NCBI GenBank assembly: GCA_963738325.1
Contig: CAVTWD010000013.1
Location: forward strand, 62,001-126,000
DNA from: CAVTWD01 sp963738325
GTDB lineage: Bacteria > Actinomycetota > Acidimicrobiia > Acidimicrobiales > Ilumatobacteraceae
Length of the DNA stretch: 64,000 nt
Direction: 5' to 3'
Part shown: piece after piece, positions 1-8,673 of the stretch
Layout of the letters: every line of letters begins with the position of its first letter
Position numbering within the stretch: the stretch's first letter is position 1
Translations under genes and position numbers: made by a program
Notes under the pieces: generated by a model
Databases searched by the model: none
Told to the model about the DNA's origin: nothing
The model's input: the letters and a program-made list of their open reading frames with translations, nothing else

Positions 1-2
1 GC

Positions 3-343
3 GAATGGATCGACTTCAAGGACCGCGCGACCGGGGCGGCCGAGCGTGTTGCAGCGGCAGCGTTGTTCGTCCTCATCGGCGCCGACCCATGCACGGACTG
101 GCTTCCACCTTCCGTCCAGCGTGACGCCTGGGGCTACATCGCGACGGTGGACACTGCGAGTGCCACACCGACGTCGACGGCGAACGCGCGCCGCTCATGT
201 TCGAGACGACCATGCCGGGCGTCTTCGCAGTCGGCGACGTCCGACAGGGTTCGATCAAGCGCGTCGCGTCCGCTGCGGGCGAAGGAGCGGTCTGCGTCCG
301 ACTCATCCACGACTACCTCGACGAACAATCCCGCAGAACATGA
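3..343 (+). pseudogene. C-terminal end of a thioredoxin-reductase-like FAD oxidoreductase, frame-broken, 5' end outside window
   Basis: The window opens inside this gene. Positions 3 to about 165 read EWIDFKDRATGAAER and then LFVLIGADPCTDWLP. From about 170, in another frame, the text reads TDVDGERAPLMFETTMPG, then GVFAVGDVRQGSIKRVAS, ending at TGA 341-343. These are the last two conserved blocks of thioredoxin-reductase-like NAD(P)H/FAD enzymes: the LIGA-x-P-x-TDWLP segment and the FAD-contacting PGVFAVGD segment. Members of this family reduce thioredoxin or similar disulfides with NADPH. The blocks lie in different frames, so one indel near 165-175 breaks the gene as given. The redox CxxC and N-terminal Rossmann fold would be upstream of the window. 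Confidence 0.7.
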
Positions 344-1063
344 TGCACATCGCGCTCGCGCTTGATCCGCACTTCACATTTGCTCGACATCATCGGCAGA
401 CGGCGCGTAGCACGAGGACTGCAGCGAAGCGCTTGTAACACGAGCGCTTGCCACTGCCGCGATCTCGCGTTGACGTTTGACCCGATCTCACAGCCGGCTC
501 GGAGCGCGTTGTGCCACCGACATGGGCGCACAGAATGACGGTGCGACAGTGTTCCCGAACGCCGGGACGACGACGCTCGATATCGACGGCACGCCGAGTT
601 CGGTAGGCCGCCCGGTATCCGGCCGCAGTGCGGCCATCGAGCGCACGACTTGGCGCGCATCACGTCGACGAGCCCTTCCGCCGGATCGGGGTGAGCGCGT
701 GGCCCTCATGCGCCGTGGACCGCCACCGTGGATCTCGACGCCGCGGTGGCCGTGGCCCTGTGCGATCCGGACACTCTCGACGGACCCAGCGTGAACCCGG
801 AGGTCGTCGCGACCCATGCGGCCGCGGCTGGCTGCTTGCTCGTGGCTGCACTTGACCGCGCCGTGGGCCGTCGGCGATGGGCGTGTGGTTCATCGAGCAC
901 AACCTCCTCACCGAGCTTCGCGACGCTGGGGAGCTACCGGTCGCGGATGGGTCGACGGTCCGGAGCACTGGGCGATGAGCGCGGCGATCCGGAAGCGGTA
1001 AGAGGGACCTTGCGCGACAATCGTGGCCTGCTTGTACGTGCAGAGGAGGCGACGGCCAGCGGC
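344..1063. other. 720-bp region without a convincing gene
   Basis: All six frames are open for short stretches, but none shows a recognisable domain. An open frame from GTG 728 joins in frame to the following acyltransferase gene, yet its first 112 codons (MDLDAAVAVALCDPDTLDG and onward) resemble nothing in that family and have no good ribosome binding site. A short frame from ATG 878 (MGVWFIEHNLLTELRDAGEL) looks protein-like but stops after about 33 codons. The stretch may be a decayed gene; nothing more can be said. Confidence 0.4.
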
Positions 1064-2482
1064 ATGCAGGGACGAAGCGATCCGGCGAACGTCGAACGCG
1101 AACCGGTCTGGCTCGATCGCGTGACCGCTGCGGATCTCATGCTGATCTGGCCGGAGGAGGAGGGCTGGCCCCAGTACATCGGGGCGCTTGTCATCCTCGA
1201 CGGCAGAGCGCTGTTCGACGCCGATGGCGGATCTTTGATCGAGCGCGTGCGGGAGGCCATCGATCGACGGCTGCACCGGGCCCCACGGTTTCGTCAGGTC
1301 CTGTACTGGCCGGGCACAGGGCTGGGGTGGCCGGTGTGGGCCGATGCCCAATCGTTCGACATCACCGAGCACGTCGACGTGCACCCTGTGCCGCCTCCGG
1401 GCGACGAGCCACAACTCCTCGTCGCCTGCGAGACGCTCCGCCGCCGGCCGTTGCCCAGGGCCCGGCCGCTGTGGGCGATGTGGCTCCTGACCGGTCTGCC
1501 GGACGAGCGTGTGGGGTTCTTCATAAAGATGCACCACGCCATCGCCGACGGCGTTGCCGGTGTGGCCACGCTCGCCGCGTTCTTCGATTCCGTTCCCGAC
1601 CCGCCGGAGATGGGCGCGCCGGCGTGGTCCCCGTCCCCGCTGCCCTCGACGCGCGAACTCTTCCGGGACAACATGCGGCGACGACGCCGGGAATTCGACC
1701 GTGCCCTCTCGGCCGTCGCCCAGCCCATCGCCACAGCTCGGCGACTTCGGCGCTCATGGCCGGCGGCGCGAGAGATCTTCGCCGAGGGACGGGCCCCTCG
1801 GACCAGCGTCAACCGCAGAATCGGATCGGACCGCCGGCTCGCGATCATTCGCAGCTCGCTCGACGTGGCGAGGAACATCGCCCACACCCACGGCGCCACA
1901 GTGAATGACGTCCTGATGACGGCGGTCGCCGCAGGTTACGCGGACCTGCTCCGAAGCCGCGGCGAGCCCATCGAGGGTGTTGTCCTCCGCGCCTTCGTTC
2001 CGGTCTCGCTCCACCGGGAACAGCCGGGGGAGGCGCAGGGCAACGTCGATGCGGGGATGCTGGTGCCGCTTCCCATCGGGCAACGCGACGACATCCGACG
2101 GCTCGCGAACATTGCCGCAGAGACGGCGGAGCGCAAGAAGAAGAGCCGACCACCCGCCGGAAGCATGTTCCGGACCGTGCTCCTGCAGCGTGCCTTTCTG
2201 CGACTAATGCCCCGTCAGCGGTTCATGAACGCGTACGTAGCCAACGTGCCGGGCCCCTCGATCCCGCTGTACTTCGCCGGCGCTCCCCTGGTCGAGATCG
2301 TTCCGATCGTGCCCCTCACCGCGAACGTCTCCATCGGCGTCGGTGCTCTCTCCTACGCTGGACAGTTCAACCTCGCGGTCATCGGCGACCGTGATCTCTG
2401 CCCAGACCTCGAGGTGTTCGTCGACGGAGTACGGCGTTCGCTTGGAGCGCTCGAACGCCGAGTTGTACCTGCGGCTTCTTAG
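1064..2482 (+). CDS. Wax ester synthase/acyl-CoA:diacylglycerol acyltransferase (WS/DGAT)
   Basis: The product is a 472-residue bifunctional acyltransferase that transfers acyl groups from acyl-CoA to long-chain alcohols or diacylglycerol, making the storage lipids typical of actinomycetes. The acyltransferase motif HHxxxDG is present as HHAIADG near residue 157, after the expected N-terminal block (PVWLDRVTAADLMLIW). The C-terminal block NAYVANVPGPSIPLYFAGA is the second conserved region of the family. The frame stays open upstream to 728, but family N-termini begin just before the WLDR block, so ATG 1064 is preferred; a purine-rich GAGGAGG lies at about 1042-1048, slightly far upstream. The length fits the family (about 450-480). 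The gene stands alone on this strand. Confidence 0.9.
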   Translation: MQGRSDPANVEREPVWLDRVTAADLMLIWPEEEGWPQYIGALVILDGRALFDADGGSLIERVREAIDRRLHRAPRFRQVLYWPGTGLGWPVWADAQSFDITEHVDVHPVPPPGDEPQLLVACETLRRRPLPRARPLWAMWLLTGLPDERVGFFIKMHHAIADGVAGVATLAAFFDSVPDPPEMGAPAWSPSPLPSTRELFRDNMRRRRREFDRALSAVAQPIATARRLRRSWPAAREIFAEGRAPRTSVNRRIGSDRRLAIIRSSLDVARNIAHTHGATVNDVLMTAVAAGYADLLRSRGEPIEGVVLRAFVPVSLHREQPGEAQGNVDAGMLVPLPIGQRDDIRRLANIAAETAERKKKSRPPAGSMFRTVLLQRAFLRLMPRQRFMNAYVANVPGPSIPLYFAGAPLVEIVPIVPLTANVSIGVGALSYAGQFNLAVIGDRDLCPDLEVFVDGVRRSLGALERRVVPAAS

Positions 2483-2610
2483 CGGGGAGTGGGGGCTCAC
2501 CGCGGCGGTCTCCACGACGCTTCCCACTCACGCGAACACGACGGGAACACCGGCGACGCCCGGAAAGACACCGACCTCTACCAGGCCCTTCATCGCGAAG
2601 GAGTGAACAC

Positions 2611-2653
2611 CTCCGGAGCCGTGTGCACAGGTTCGAATCCTGCCGAGGGCGCA
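2611..2653 (+). tRNA. 3' half of a tRNA-Arg(CCG), attachment-site-like fragment
   Basis: From 2611 the sequence reads as a canonical anticodon loop (CTCCGGA, anticodon CCG), followed by a T arm (CAGG-TTCGAAT-CCTG, 2628-2642) and an acceptor 3' strand CGAGGGC plus GCA. The 5' partner of the anticodon stem (expected ACGGC) and a D arm are missing: the upstream bases are AACAC. A GCCCTTC at 2585-2591 could pair 6 of 7 with the acceptor strand, but the intervening DNA is too short for a normal tRNA. Tyrosine recombinases often cross over within the anticodon loop and leave 3' tRNA fragments at island ends, so a prophage or island attachment-site remnant is the best reading. A decayed tRNA is the alternative. 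Confidence 0.5.
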
Positions 2654-2913
2654 CGAAAAGGAGTGCCGACCTGCACCTCTATCAGCGGAGGGGATGCGGG
2701 GAGAACGTCGCTTCGGCGCGAGCGTCGTCCTCTCCCTAGGAACAGCGGGGGAACGCTCCGTGCCCCAGACGGCCGCGAAAGAGCAACGGTCGTTTGCCCT
2801 GTGCTCCAAGGCACGCCGGAGCGTGGCGACTCTCGATGTGGCCAGCGATCGGCCGCTACGGTCGGACCGTGCCCGGTCCGTCGTCCGCCGTCTCGGAGCG
2901 AGGAGGCCCAGCA

Positions 2914-5469
2914 GTGACTGTGTCGGCTCGGGAACGCCTCGCCGCCCTGCTCCGCGATCTCACCGCGCCCGGCTCGTTCAGCGCGCAACGAACCGCGCCG
3001 GTCGACGATCTGCATCTCGAGGTGCGAGGCGTCGGGCCTCTCGCGCTCCCCGTGCCCGAAGCGCAGGCGAAGTCGCTGTGCCGCCTCGGCCGCCCCGCAC
3101 GGTACGGGCGAGGGGAGTTGACGCTCCTCGATCCCCAAGTGCGGGACACGTGGGAGATCCCCAGGAGCCGCGTGAAGATCAACAAGCGACAGTGGAACAA
3201 GACGTTGCTTCCCGTGCTCGCACGCCTCCGCGGTGACCTCGGCCTGCCCGAGACCTGCGAGCTCGATGCCGAACTGCACTCCATCCTGGTGTACGGACCA
3301 GGGCAGTTCTTCGTCTCGCACCAGGACTCCGAGAAAGCTGATGCCATGGTCGCGTCGCTGGTTGTGACGCTGCCGGGCGCTTTCAAGGGTGGCGCCCTGG
3401 TGGTCGAGCACGGCGGCCAGGTCGCCACATACCGCGCGTCCAAGACGTCGCTCTCCTTCGTTGCGTTCTATGCCGACTGCCACCACCAGATCCGGCGTGT
3501 GCGGTCCGGCCACCGGCTCGTGCTCACGTACAACCTGCTGCTCCGCGGCGCGAGCGGAGCGCCGGCCCCGACTGATGCCCCACAGGAGGCTGTCGACGCG
3601 GTGGCAAGCTGCCTCAACGACCACTTCACGACACCGCCCACGTCGCGTCAACCCCTCCTCGACGCGGCGCCGGCCTGTCCCCCTGACCGGCTCGTCTACC
3701 TCCTCGACCACGAGTACACCGCCAGCGGCCTGAGTTGGTCGCGCCTCAAGGGCACCGACGCGAAGCGGGTGGCGCTGCTGCGGGCAGCGGCCGCACGCGC
3801 TGACTGTGACATCGTCCTGGCTCTCGCGGACGTCCACGAGACGTGGAGCTGCTTCGAGCCCGAGCGGGAGAGCCGATGGCACGCCCGCCGTTCTGGCGGG
3901 TGGGACGAACCTGACGACGACGATGTGTGGGCGGGCGACGTCGACGCCTGGGCGAACGACCAGGACCCGACCGACTCCGACGGGTACGAGCTGGACGAGC
4001 TGATCGACTGGTCGATCACGCTCGACCGTTGGCTCGAGCCGTCACGAACACGGGCCGAGACCATCGCCACCTCCGTCGACGACGCCGAAGTCTGCTCATC
4101 CACGCCGTCGGCGGCTCTGCGGCCCTACGCCTCGGAGTACGAGGGCTACATGGGCAACTACGGCAACACGATGGACCGCTGGTACCGGCGATGCGGGTTG
4201 GTGATGTGGCCCCGGCACCGGGCCTTCACGGTGCGCGCCGAGGCTTCCCCGATGTGGGCCCTCGACGCCCTCTCCGCGCGTGTGCGGGCCGCCGACGTCA
4301 CGGGCGCCCAAGAGCTGGCGACCACGGTGACGCCGTTCTGGGACGCCGTCGCCGTCCGTGAGGAGCGGTCGCGGCTGTTCGCCAAGGCGCTGCGCATCGC
4401 CCGCGCTCTCGACCAGCCGGCGCTGGCGGCGATGCTGCTGAAGCCCTTCCCGGTGGACAAGGTCACCCGCGCCGACGCGCCCGCTCTGAGCGCGCTCGTC
4501 GACTGGTACGGGGAGTCGTGGGGACGTGAGCTTGTCGACGTGTGGTTTGCCCACCCCCAGCGGGGAAGTGTCTCGGGCGGCGCCGCCCGCGCGCCGTGGG
4601 TCGTGTCGCTACCCCGGCTCTGCGAATCGCTGGAGGCCGCCGGCCCCGGGGGCCGGGCGACGGCGCGCCTGCTCGTGGAGGGCTCATGGCGATGGCTGCG
4701 AGAAGCTGTGGAGCGTCGACGGGGCGTGTCGCCGCCGAGCCGACGAAACGAGGCGCTGGCCGAGCTGGCACGACCGACTCTCGGCGTGCTGGAGAGCACG
4801 GCCGTCATCGCAGACGTCGAGCTGCGTGACGAGGCCGTGGGGTTGCTCCGCCAGCAAGGCGACGACCTGCTCCCCTCTCTGATGGCGGCACTGCGAGCCG
4901 CCACGGTGCTCCCTCGGGCCACCCGCACCGCCGCTGGGCTCGACGATCTGGCAAGACACTGCGCGGGGCGGCTCGACACGCGGCTCGGCCGCCCGTCGCG
5001 CCCCGACAGCGACTGGTCGATCGACCTTCCCGACAGCTGCCATTGCGACCTGTGCGCCCTGCTCGGCAGCTTCCTCGCCGACCCAGCACGACGCGTCTTC
5101 GAATGGCCTCTCGCTCAAGAGCGCCGGCGTCACGTGCACAGCCGGCTCGACGCTGACGAGCTCCCGGTTCGCCACCAGACCAGACGCACCGGGCGGCCGT
5201 ACACGTTGGTGCTGACGAAGACCGAAGCGATCTTCGAGCGTGAGCGGCAGGCTCGCCGAGCGCGACGAGGCCGACCAGGCCTGGCTCCAAAGCCACCTGG
5301 CTACATGACCCCGCCGACCAGGCGCTCGTGCGGACACCTCCGTCGACCCGGGCAAGGGTTCCCGTACCCACCATTGCGGCACGCACCGCACGCCCAGTGC
5401 CGGACGCGACCGACACGCCCAGTAGTGAGATCGGGCCCGGTGCGTTCGCGACGCCGTGTCGCACTGTAG
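2914..5469 (+). CDS. 2OG-Fe(II) oxygenase (prolyl-4-hydroxylase-like) with large C-terminal region
   Basis: This is a protein of about 850 residues. Residues ~90-210 form a prolyl-4-hydroxylase-type double-stranded beta-helix: the iron ligands HxD appear as SHQDSEK (H136, D138), and the distal His/Arg appear in CHHQIRRVRSGHRLVLTYN (about 189-207). The remaining ~640 residues are unassigned and contain a Cys-rich SCHCDLCALLGSF motif near residue 707. GTG 2914 is chosen because AGGAGG lies at 2901-2906. The 3' end looks shifted: after FERER the given frame becomes Arg/Pro-rich and runs to 5469, whereas the +1 frame gives RLAERDEADQAWLQSHLAT and stops at 5306-5308, which looks like the natural terminus. 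Substrate unknown. Confidence 0.8.
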   Translation: MTVSARERLAALLRDLTAPGSFSAQRTAPVDDLHLEVRGVGPLALPVPEAQAKSLCRLGRPARYGRGELTLLDPQVRDTWEIPRSRVKINKRQWNKTLLPVLARLRGDLGLPETCELDAELHSILVYGPGQFFVSHQDSEKADAMVASLVVTLPGAFKGGALVVEHGGQVATYRASKTSLSFVAFYADCHHQIRRVRSGHRLVLTYNLLLRGASGAPAPTDAPQEAVDAVASCLNDHFTTPPTSRQPLLDAAPACPPDRLVYLLDHEYTASGLSWSRLKGTDAKRVALLRAAAARADCDIVLALADVHETWSCFEPERESRWHARRSGGWDEPDDDDVWAGDVDAWANDQDPTDSDGYELDELIDWSITLDRWLEPSRTRAETIATSVDDAEVCSSTPSAALRPYASEYEGYMGNYGNTMDRWYRRCGLVMWPRHRAFTVRAEASPMWALDALSARVRAADVTGAQELATTVTPFWDAVAVREERSRLFAKALRIARALDQPALAAMLLKPFPVDKVTRADAPALSALVDWYGESWGRELVDVWFAHPQRGSVSGGAARAPWVVSLPRLCESLEAAGPGGRATARLLVEGSWRWLREAVERRRGVSPPSRRNEALAELARPTLGVLESTAVIADVELRDEAVGLLRQQGDDLLPSLMAALRAATVLPRATRTAAGLDDLARHCAGRLDTRLGRPSRPDSDWSIDLPDSCHCDLCALLGSFLADPARRVFEWPLAQERRRHVHSRLDADELPVRHQTRRTGRPYTLVLTKTEAIFERERQARRARRGRPGLAPKPPGYMTPPTRRSCGHLRRPGQGFPYPPLRHAPHAQCRTRPTRPVVRSGPVRSRRRVAL

Positions 5470-5723
5470 TGGTACAGCAGCGGTCGCGCTTCGTGTCGAT
5501 GCGGCTCCGGCGTGGGCCGCCGCCCAGGGCTGCCTGGACGCGGGCCGCCCGCGGATCCCGGCGACCACCCAGCGCGCCGGCCGCTACCGGGCGGGCTCTG
5601 TGGCGCGGTGGCTCGGCGGCCCGACTCGGCCACGCGACGAGGCGTAGCGCGCCGACGAGCGGACCGCCGCTGGGCGAGCCGGCCGCTGTCGGGGCCCTTC
5701 CGCCCAGCGAAACGACCCATCGC

Positions 5724-5909
5724 TTGGGGAGCATCTCGAAGTGGTCGCTCGAGGCACTGGTCGCGGATACACCACTGACACTGGGGCAGGTGCGGCTGGC
5801 GATGGCCTATCGGGAGGCGTACCCGGACGAGATCGACGAGGCGATCACCGACAGCCGTCGTCCCCTTGTCGGCGTCCTGTTCCCGTTCGTGGCCGTCACG
5901 GACCGCTGA
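5724..5909 (+). pseudogene. DUF433-type antitoxin, probably N-terminally eroded
   Basis: The last ~60 codons before TGA 5907 read LEALVADTPLTLGQVRLAMA and then YREAYPDEIDEAI, matching the C-terminal helix-turn-helix core of DUF433 antitoxins (TP-T-xQVxxAxAYxxxxPxEIDxAI). Upstream the frame stays open to 5328 but becomes Arg/Pro/Gly-rich with no recognisable sequence, and no start with a good ribosome binding site is seen; TTG 5724 is only a guess. It lies 3 bp upstream of a PIN-like toxin start, the usual order of DUF433-DUF5615 toxin-antitoxin pairs. An intact short antitoxin cannot be excluded. Confidence 0.5.
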
Positions 5910-7108
5910 GGGATGCGTCTGCTCCTGGACGCCAACTTGTCACCCGAGCGGATCGACCGGGGCGTCGGTGGCGACATCAACTCGGACGCTCGCCTGTGGC
6001 CCGCGACGAGCCGCTCTTGCCCGTCCTGGCGGCCGACCGTGATCCTCCGTACCGCGAACACCCATCGTCCGGCTTCACGTTTGAAGTCGTCCGAATAGCG
6101 CCCGGCGTTGGCGATCGTGTTGTTCGCGTCGAGCCAGATCCAGTCACTGTCGGCGTGGGCGGTGTCGCCGTCGACGACGACGCACGGATTCATGTAGAGG
6201 TGCCGCCCCGGCGGCCACAGGTGTTCCTGCATGTAGTCGAACAGCGCCTGGCGGCTCTCGGTCACGTCGCCCATCTCGAAGCGGACGTCGTCGGCGAGCA
6301 GCTCGGCCATCTCGTCGAAGCTGCGATCGTCCAGGGTGCGGCAATACCTCGACAGGAGGTTGATGATCTCGTCTGCATCCGTCATCGCGTTCCTCTCGGA
6401 ATCCTTCGAGTCGCCGAGGCCGGGCCACGGCGCGGGCACGGGCTTGTCTGGATCCCACCGGTCCCAATGGATGTAGGTCCCCGCGTCGTCGCGGTGGGCG
6501 GGCCGGAAGTCCCGGCCGATGGTGTAGGCGAGCGGGGTGAGGCAGACCTGCTGGACCGTGTCGTACGGGATGCTCAGCACTTCCGCCGCTTCCCGTTCCC
6601 GGAAGAGGTGCATGGTGGTCCAGCACGTGCCGAGACCGCGCGCTCGCGCCGCGAGCATGAAGCTCCACGTGGCGGGCGCGGTCTGGCCGAGGAAGGTCGG
6701 CGCCATGTGGGCGAGTGAGCCGTCGACCCGCATCCCGGCCAGGCAGGCGACCACGATGACCGGCGCTTCCGCCAAGTGGTGCGCAAGGTGGTCGACCGAG
6801 TCGCCGACCCGCTGTTGGCGGTCGTCGGCCGAGCCCGCCGGTCCGACCCGTCGAACGTAACTGGCCGACCGGCGATAGAGCTCGTCGTACACCTCGAGGT
6901 ACAGGGCCGCCAGCCTCCGCCGCGTCTCAGCGTCCCGCACGATGACGAACCGGGTGCGGGGGATGTTCGACCCGGCCGGGGCCTGCAGCGCCAGCTGGAC
7001 GCACTCCCTGACCAGCTCGTCCGGCACGGGGCGGGAGAAGTCCAGCCGCTTCCGCACCGAGCGGGTGGTCGACAGCAGCTCGTCTCCCGACAGGTCAAGC
7101 ACTGCCAT
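5807..7108 (-). CDS. Nitroreductase-family protein fused in frame to a SnoaL-like domain
   Basis: Residues 1-~225 are a nitroreductase-fold FMN oxidoreductase: RSVRKRLDF at the N-terminus, then LALQAPAGSNIPRTRFVIV and the GLGTCWTTMHL segment. Residue 242 onward (MTDADEIINLLSRYCRTLDD) is a complete SnoaL/NTF2-like domain of ~130 residues. The internal Met (ATG at 6385 on this strand) follows GAGAGGA, a good ribosome binding site, so these were probably two adjacent genes and the nitroreductase stop codon has been lost or shifted. After about residue 375 the frame runs into low-complexity sequence antisense to the toxin-antitoxin remnants. It lies 30 bp downstream of an SDR gene on the same strand, probably in one operon. 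Confidence 0.75.
   Translation of the reverse strand: MAVLDLSGDELLSTTRSVRKRLDFSRPVPDELVRECVQLALQAPAGSNIPRTRFVIVRDAETRRRLAALYLEVYDELYRRSASYVRRVGPAGSADDRQQRVGDSVDHLAHHLAEAPVIVVACLAGMRVDGSLAHMAPTFLGQTAPATWSFMLAARARGLGTCWTTMHLFREREAAEVLSIPYDTVQQVCLTPLAYTIGRDFRPAHRDDAGTYIHWDRWDPDKPVPAPWPGLGDSKDSERNAMTDADEIINLLSRYCRTLDDRSFDEMAELLADDVRFEMGDVTESRQALFDYMQEHLWPPGRHLYMNPCVVVDGDTAHADSDWIWLDANNTIANAGRYSDDFKREAGRWVFAVRRITVGRQDGQERLVAGHRRASELMSPPTPRSIRSGDKLASRSRRIPQRSVTATNGNRTPTRGRRLSVIASSISSGYASR
5913..6098 (+). pseudogene. Truncated DUF5615 (PIN-like) toxin remnant
   Basis: ATG 5913 opens with MRLLLDANLSPERI, the signature N-terminus of DUF5615 PIN-like nuclease toxins, which carry an acidic metal-binding Asp in LLLDANLSP. 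After about 15 residues the similarity collapses (RGVGGDINSDARLWPATS) and the rest of the ~110-residue domain, including the later acidic residues, is missing. The end of the minus-strand SnoaL-like domain overlaps the remainder. Such toxins are presumed RNases neutralised by the DUF433 partner encoded just upstream. Here the toxin must be inactive as given. Confidence 0.5.
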
Positions 7109-7138
7109 CGACTCCTCCTTCGCCGTATCCCATGATCG

Positions 7139-7984
7139 TCACTTGACGCCGATGCCCGTCACGACGCCGGCCGTGAAACCCCCATCGACGGTGTAGACCG
7201 CACCGGTCACGAACGATGCTTCATCCGACGCCAACCAGCAAACGACGTTGGCCACCTCCTCCGGCGTGCCCAGCCGCTGGATGGGATGGAGCTCGGCGAA
7301 GGCCCGGGCCAGCTCCGGATCCAGATAGCGCTCCAGCATCGCGGTGCGGATGACGCCCGGGGCCACCGCGTTGACGCGGATGTTGTGCGGCGCGTAGTCG
7401 AGGGCGGCCGAGCGGGTGAGACCGAGCACCGCGTGCTTGGAAGCGGTGTACGCCGGATAGTTGTCGCGGGCGACGACCGCGAAGATCGACGCCATGTTCA
7501 CGATGACGCCGCCCCCGCGCTCGAGCATGCGCGGCAACTCGTAGCGCATGCAGTAGAAGACCGCGTCCACGTTGGTGGCCATCACCTGGCGGTACTCCTC
7601 GACGTCGAAGCGGTCGAGGGGAACGACGCTGCCGCTCACGCCGGCGTTGTTCACGGCGATGTCGAGCCCGCGGAGCGAGCTCATCGCGTGCTCCACCGCC
7701 GCGGCGCACACTTCGTGGTCGGTGAGGTCGCCGATGAAGACATGAGCGGATCGACCGCTCTCGGTCAGCGCCGCCCTCACCCGTTCCGCACTCTCGCCGT
7801 CGCGGTCGACGATGAGCACCGTGGCGCCCCGTTCGGCCAGCCCATGCGCGCAGGCTTCGCCGATCCCCGACCCCGCTCCCGTTACCAGCGCGACTCGGCC
7901 ATCGAGACTCGAACCAGCCACGGACACCTCCGACGGAGCGGCGATCGGTGCGGGAGTATCGTTCAGCTCAGCGGAGGCCGTCAA
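7139..7984 (-). CDS. SDR-family NAD(P)-dependent oxidoreductase
   Basis: This 281-residue classical short-chain dehydrogenase oxidises or reduces an alcohol/ketone with NAD(P). The cofactor motif TGxxxGIG is TGAGSGIG (about residue 36), NNAG is present as VNNAGVSG, and the catalytic Ser-Tyr-Lys set appears in NMASIFAV and YTASK. The C-terminus carries the family DGG block (YTVDGGFT). A ~25-residue N-terminal extension before the Rossmann fold is unusual but has no export signal. Its start overlaps by 17 bp the end of a broken Rieske oxygenase gene, and the nitroreductase fusion follows after 30 bp. The three were probably one catabolic operon acting on a hydroxylated ring or similar substrate. 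Confidence 0.9.
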   Translation of the reverse strand: MTASAELNDTPAPIAAPSEVSVAGSSLDGRVALVTGAGSGIGEACAHGLAERGATVLIVDRDGESAERVRAALTESGRSAHVFIGDLTDHEVCAAAVEHAMSSLRGLDIAVNNAGVSGSVVPLDRFDVEEYRQVMATNVDAVFYCMRYELPRMLERGGGVIVNMASIFAVVARDNYPAYTASKHAVLGLTRSAALDYAPHNIRVNAVAPGVIRTAMLERYLDPELARAFAELHPIQRLGTPEEVANVVCWLASDEASFVTGAVYTVDGGFTAGVVTGIGVK

Positions 7985-8673
7985 CGGAGGGGCCCGGCTC
8001 GCGCACGCCGGCCTCGAACAAGCCTGGCAGGTCGTCGTCGTCGGTTTCGACGAGAGCGTTCACCCACCGATGGAAGCGATGCGCGCTGCCCTCGTTGCGG
8101 CCGAAGATGACCTCACGCTTGAGCGAGCTGCGCATCCCGCGCTGCTGCGTGGAGCTCACGCGGTAGTCCTCGTCGCGGAGGAGATGGCGGTGGAAGTCCA
8201 TCGTCTCCGCGATGAGCGTCGGCGGGTGTTCCTCGAGCGGGCGCACGTGGAGGAAGCTCTGGACGGTGAGCGAGGAGTCAACGGTGGTACCGGGGAAGAT
8301 CTGCGAGACGATGAACATCTTCTTCCCGTCGCCGGCTGCCCCGTCGGGCGTGGTGTAAGGCCTGCAGCGGGGCGATCGCCACGTTCGGGAAGATCGCCCA
8401 CACGCCACGGTCGAGGTCCTCGTCGGCCCATCGGTCCTCGGGCAGGTCGGCGAAGGAGGCGAAGTGGCGATCAGGCGCGGTGATGCGCTGGTGGGGGCCC
8501 CAACCGTCGTAGACGCCTCGGCTCGCGATGCCTGCGCCGAAGACCTCCTTGTGCAGGACCGGCAGGTGATACGTATCGATGAAGCCGTCGTACGCGATCT
8601 TCCAGTTCGGGCCGGCCACGGAGTGGCGACCCACGAAGTACGTCTCGGCGAGCCCGTGATCGTCCCGCGGCAC
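7968..8673 (-). pseudogene. Rieske ring-hydroxylating oxygenase alpha subunit, truncated and frameshifted
   Basis: The catalytic half of a Rieske oxygenase is visible in two frames. The first contains GPNWKIAYDGFIDTYHLPVL followed by HKEVFG, holding the mononuclear-iron His residues (YHLPVLH). The second, joined near 8355, reads KKMFIVSQIFPGTTVDSSLT and continues to the stop at 7968. The N-terminal Rieske [2Fe-2S] domain (CxH...CxxH) is absent: upstream of about 8671 the DNA is an unrelated LLM fragment on the opposite strand. The gene is therefore broken at its 5' end by rearrangement, not only by the frame break. The family uses O2 and NAD(P)H-derived electrons to hydroxylate rings. Confidence 0.75.

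Noticed and set aside
728..1063. N-terminal extension of the WS/DGAT protein from GTG 728
   Set aside because: The first 112 codons are not like the family and no good ribosome binding site precedes 728.
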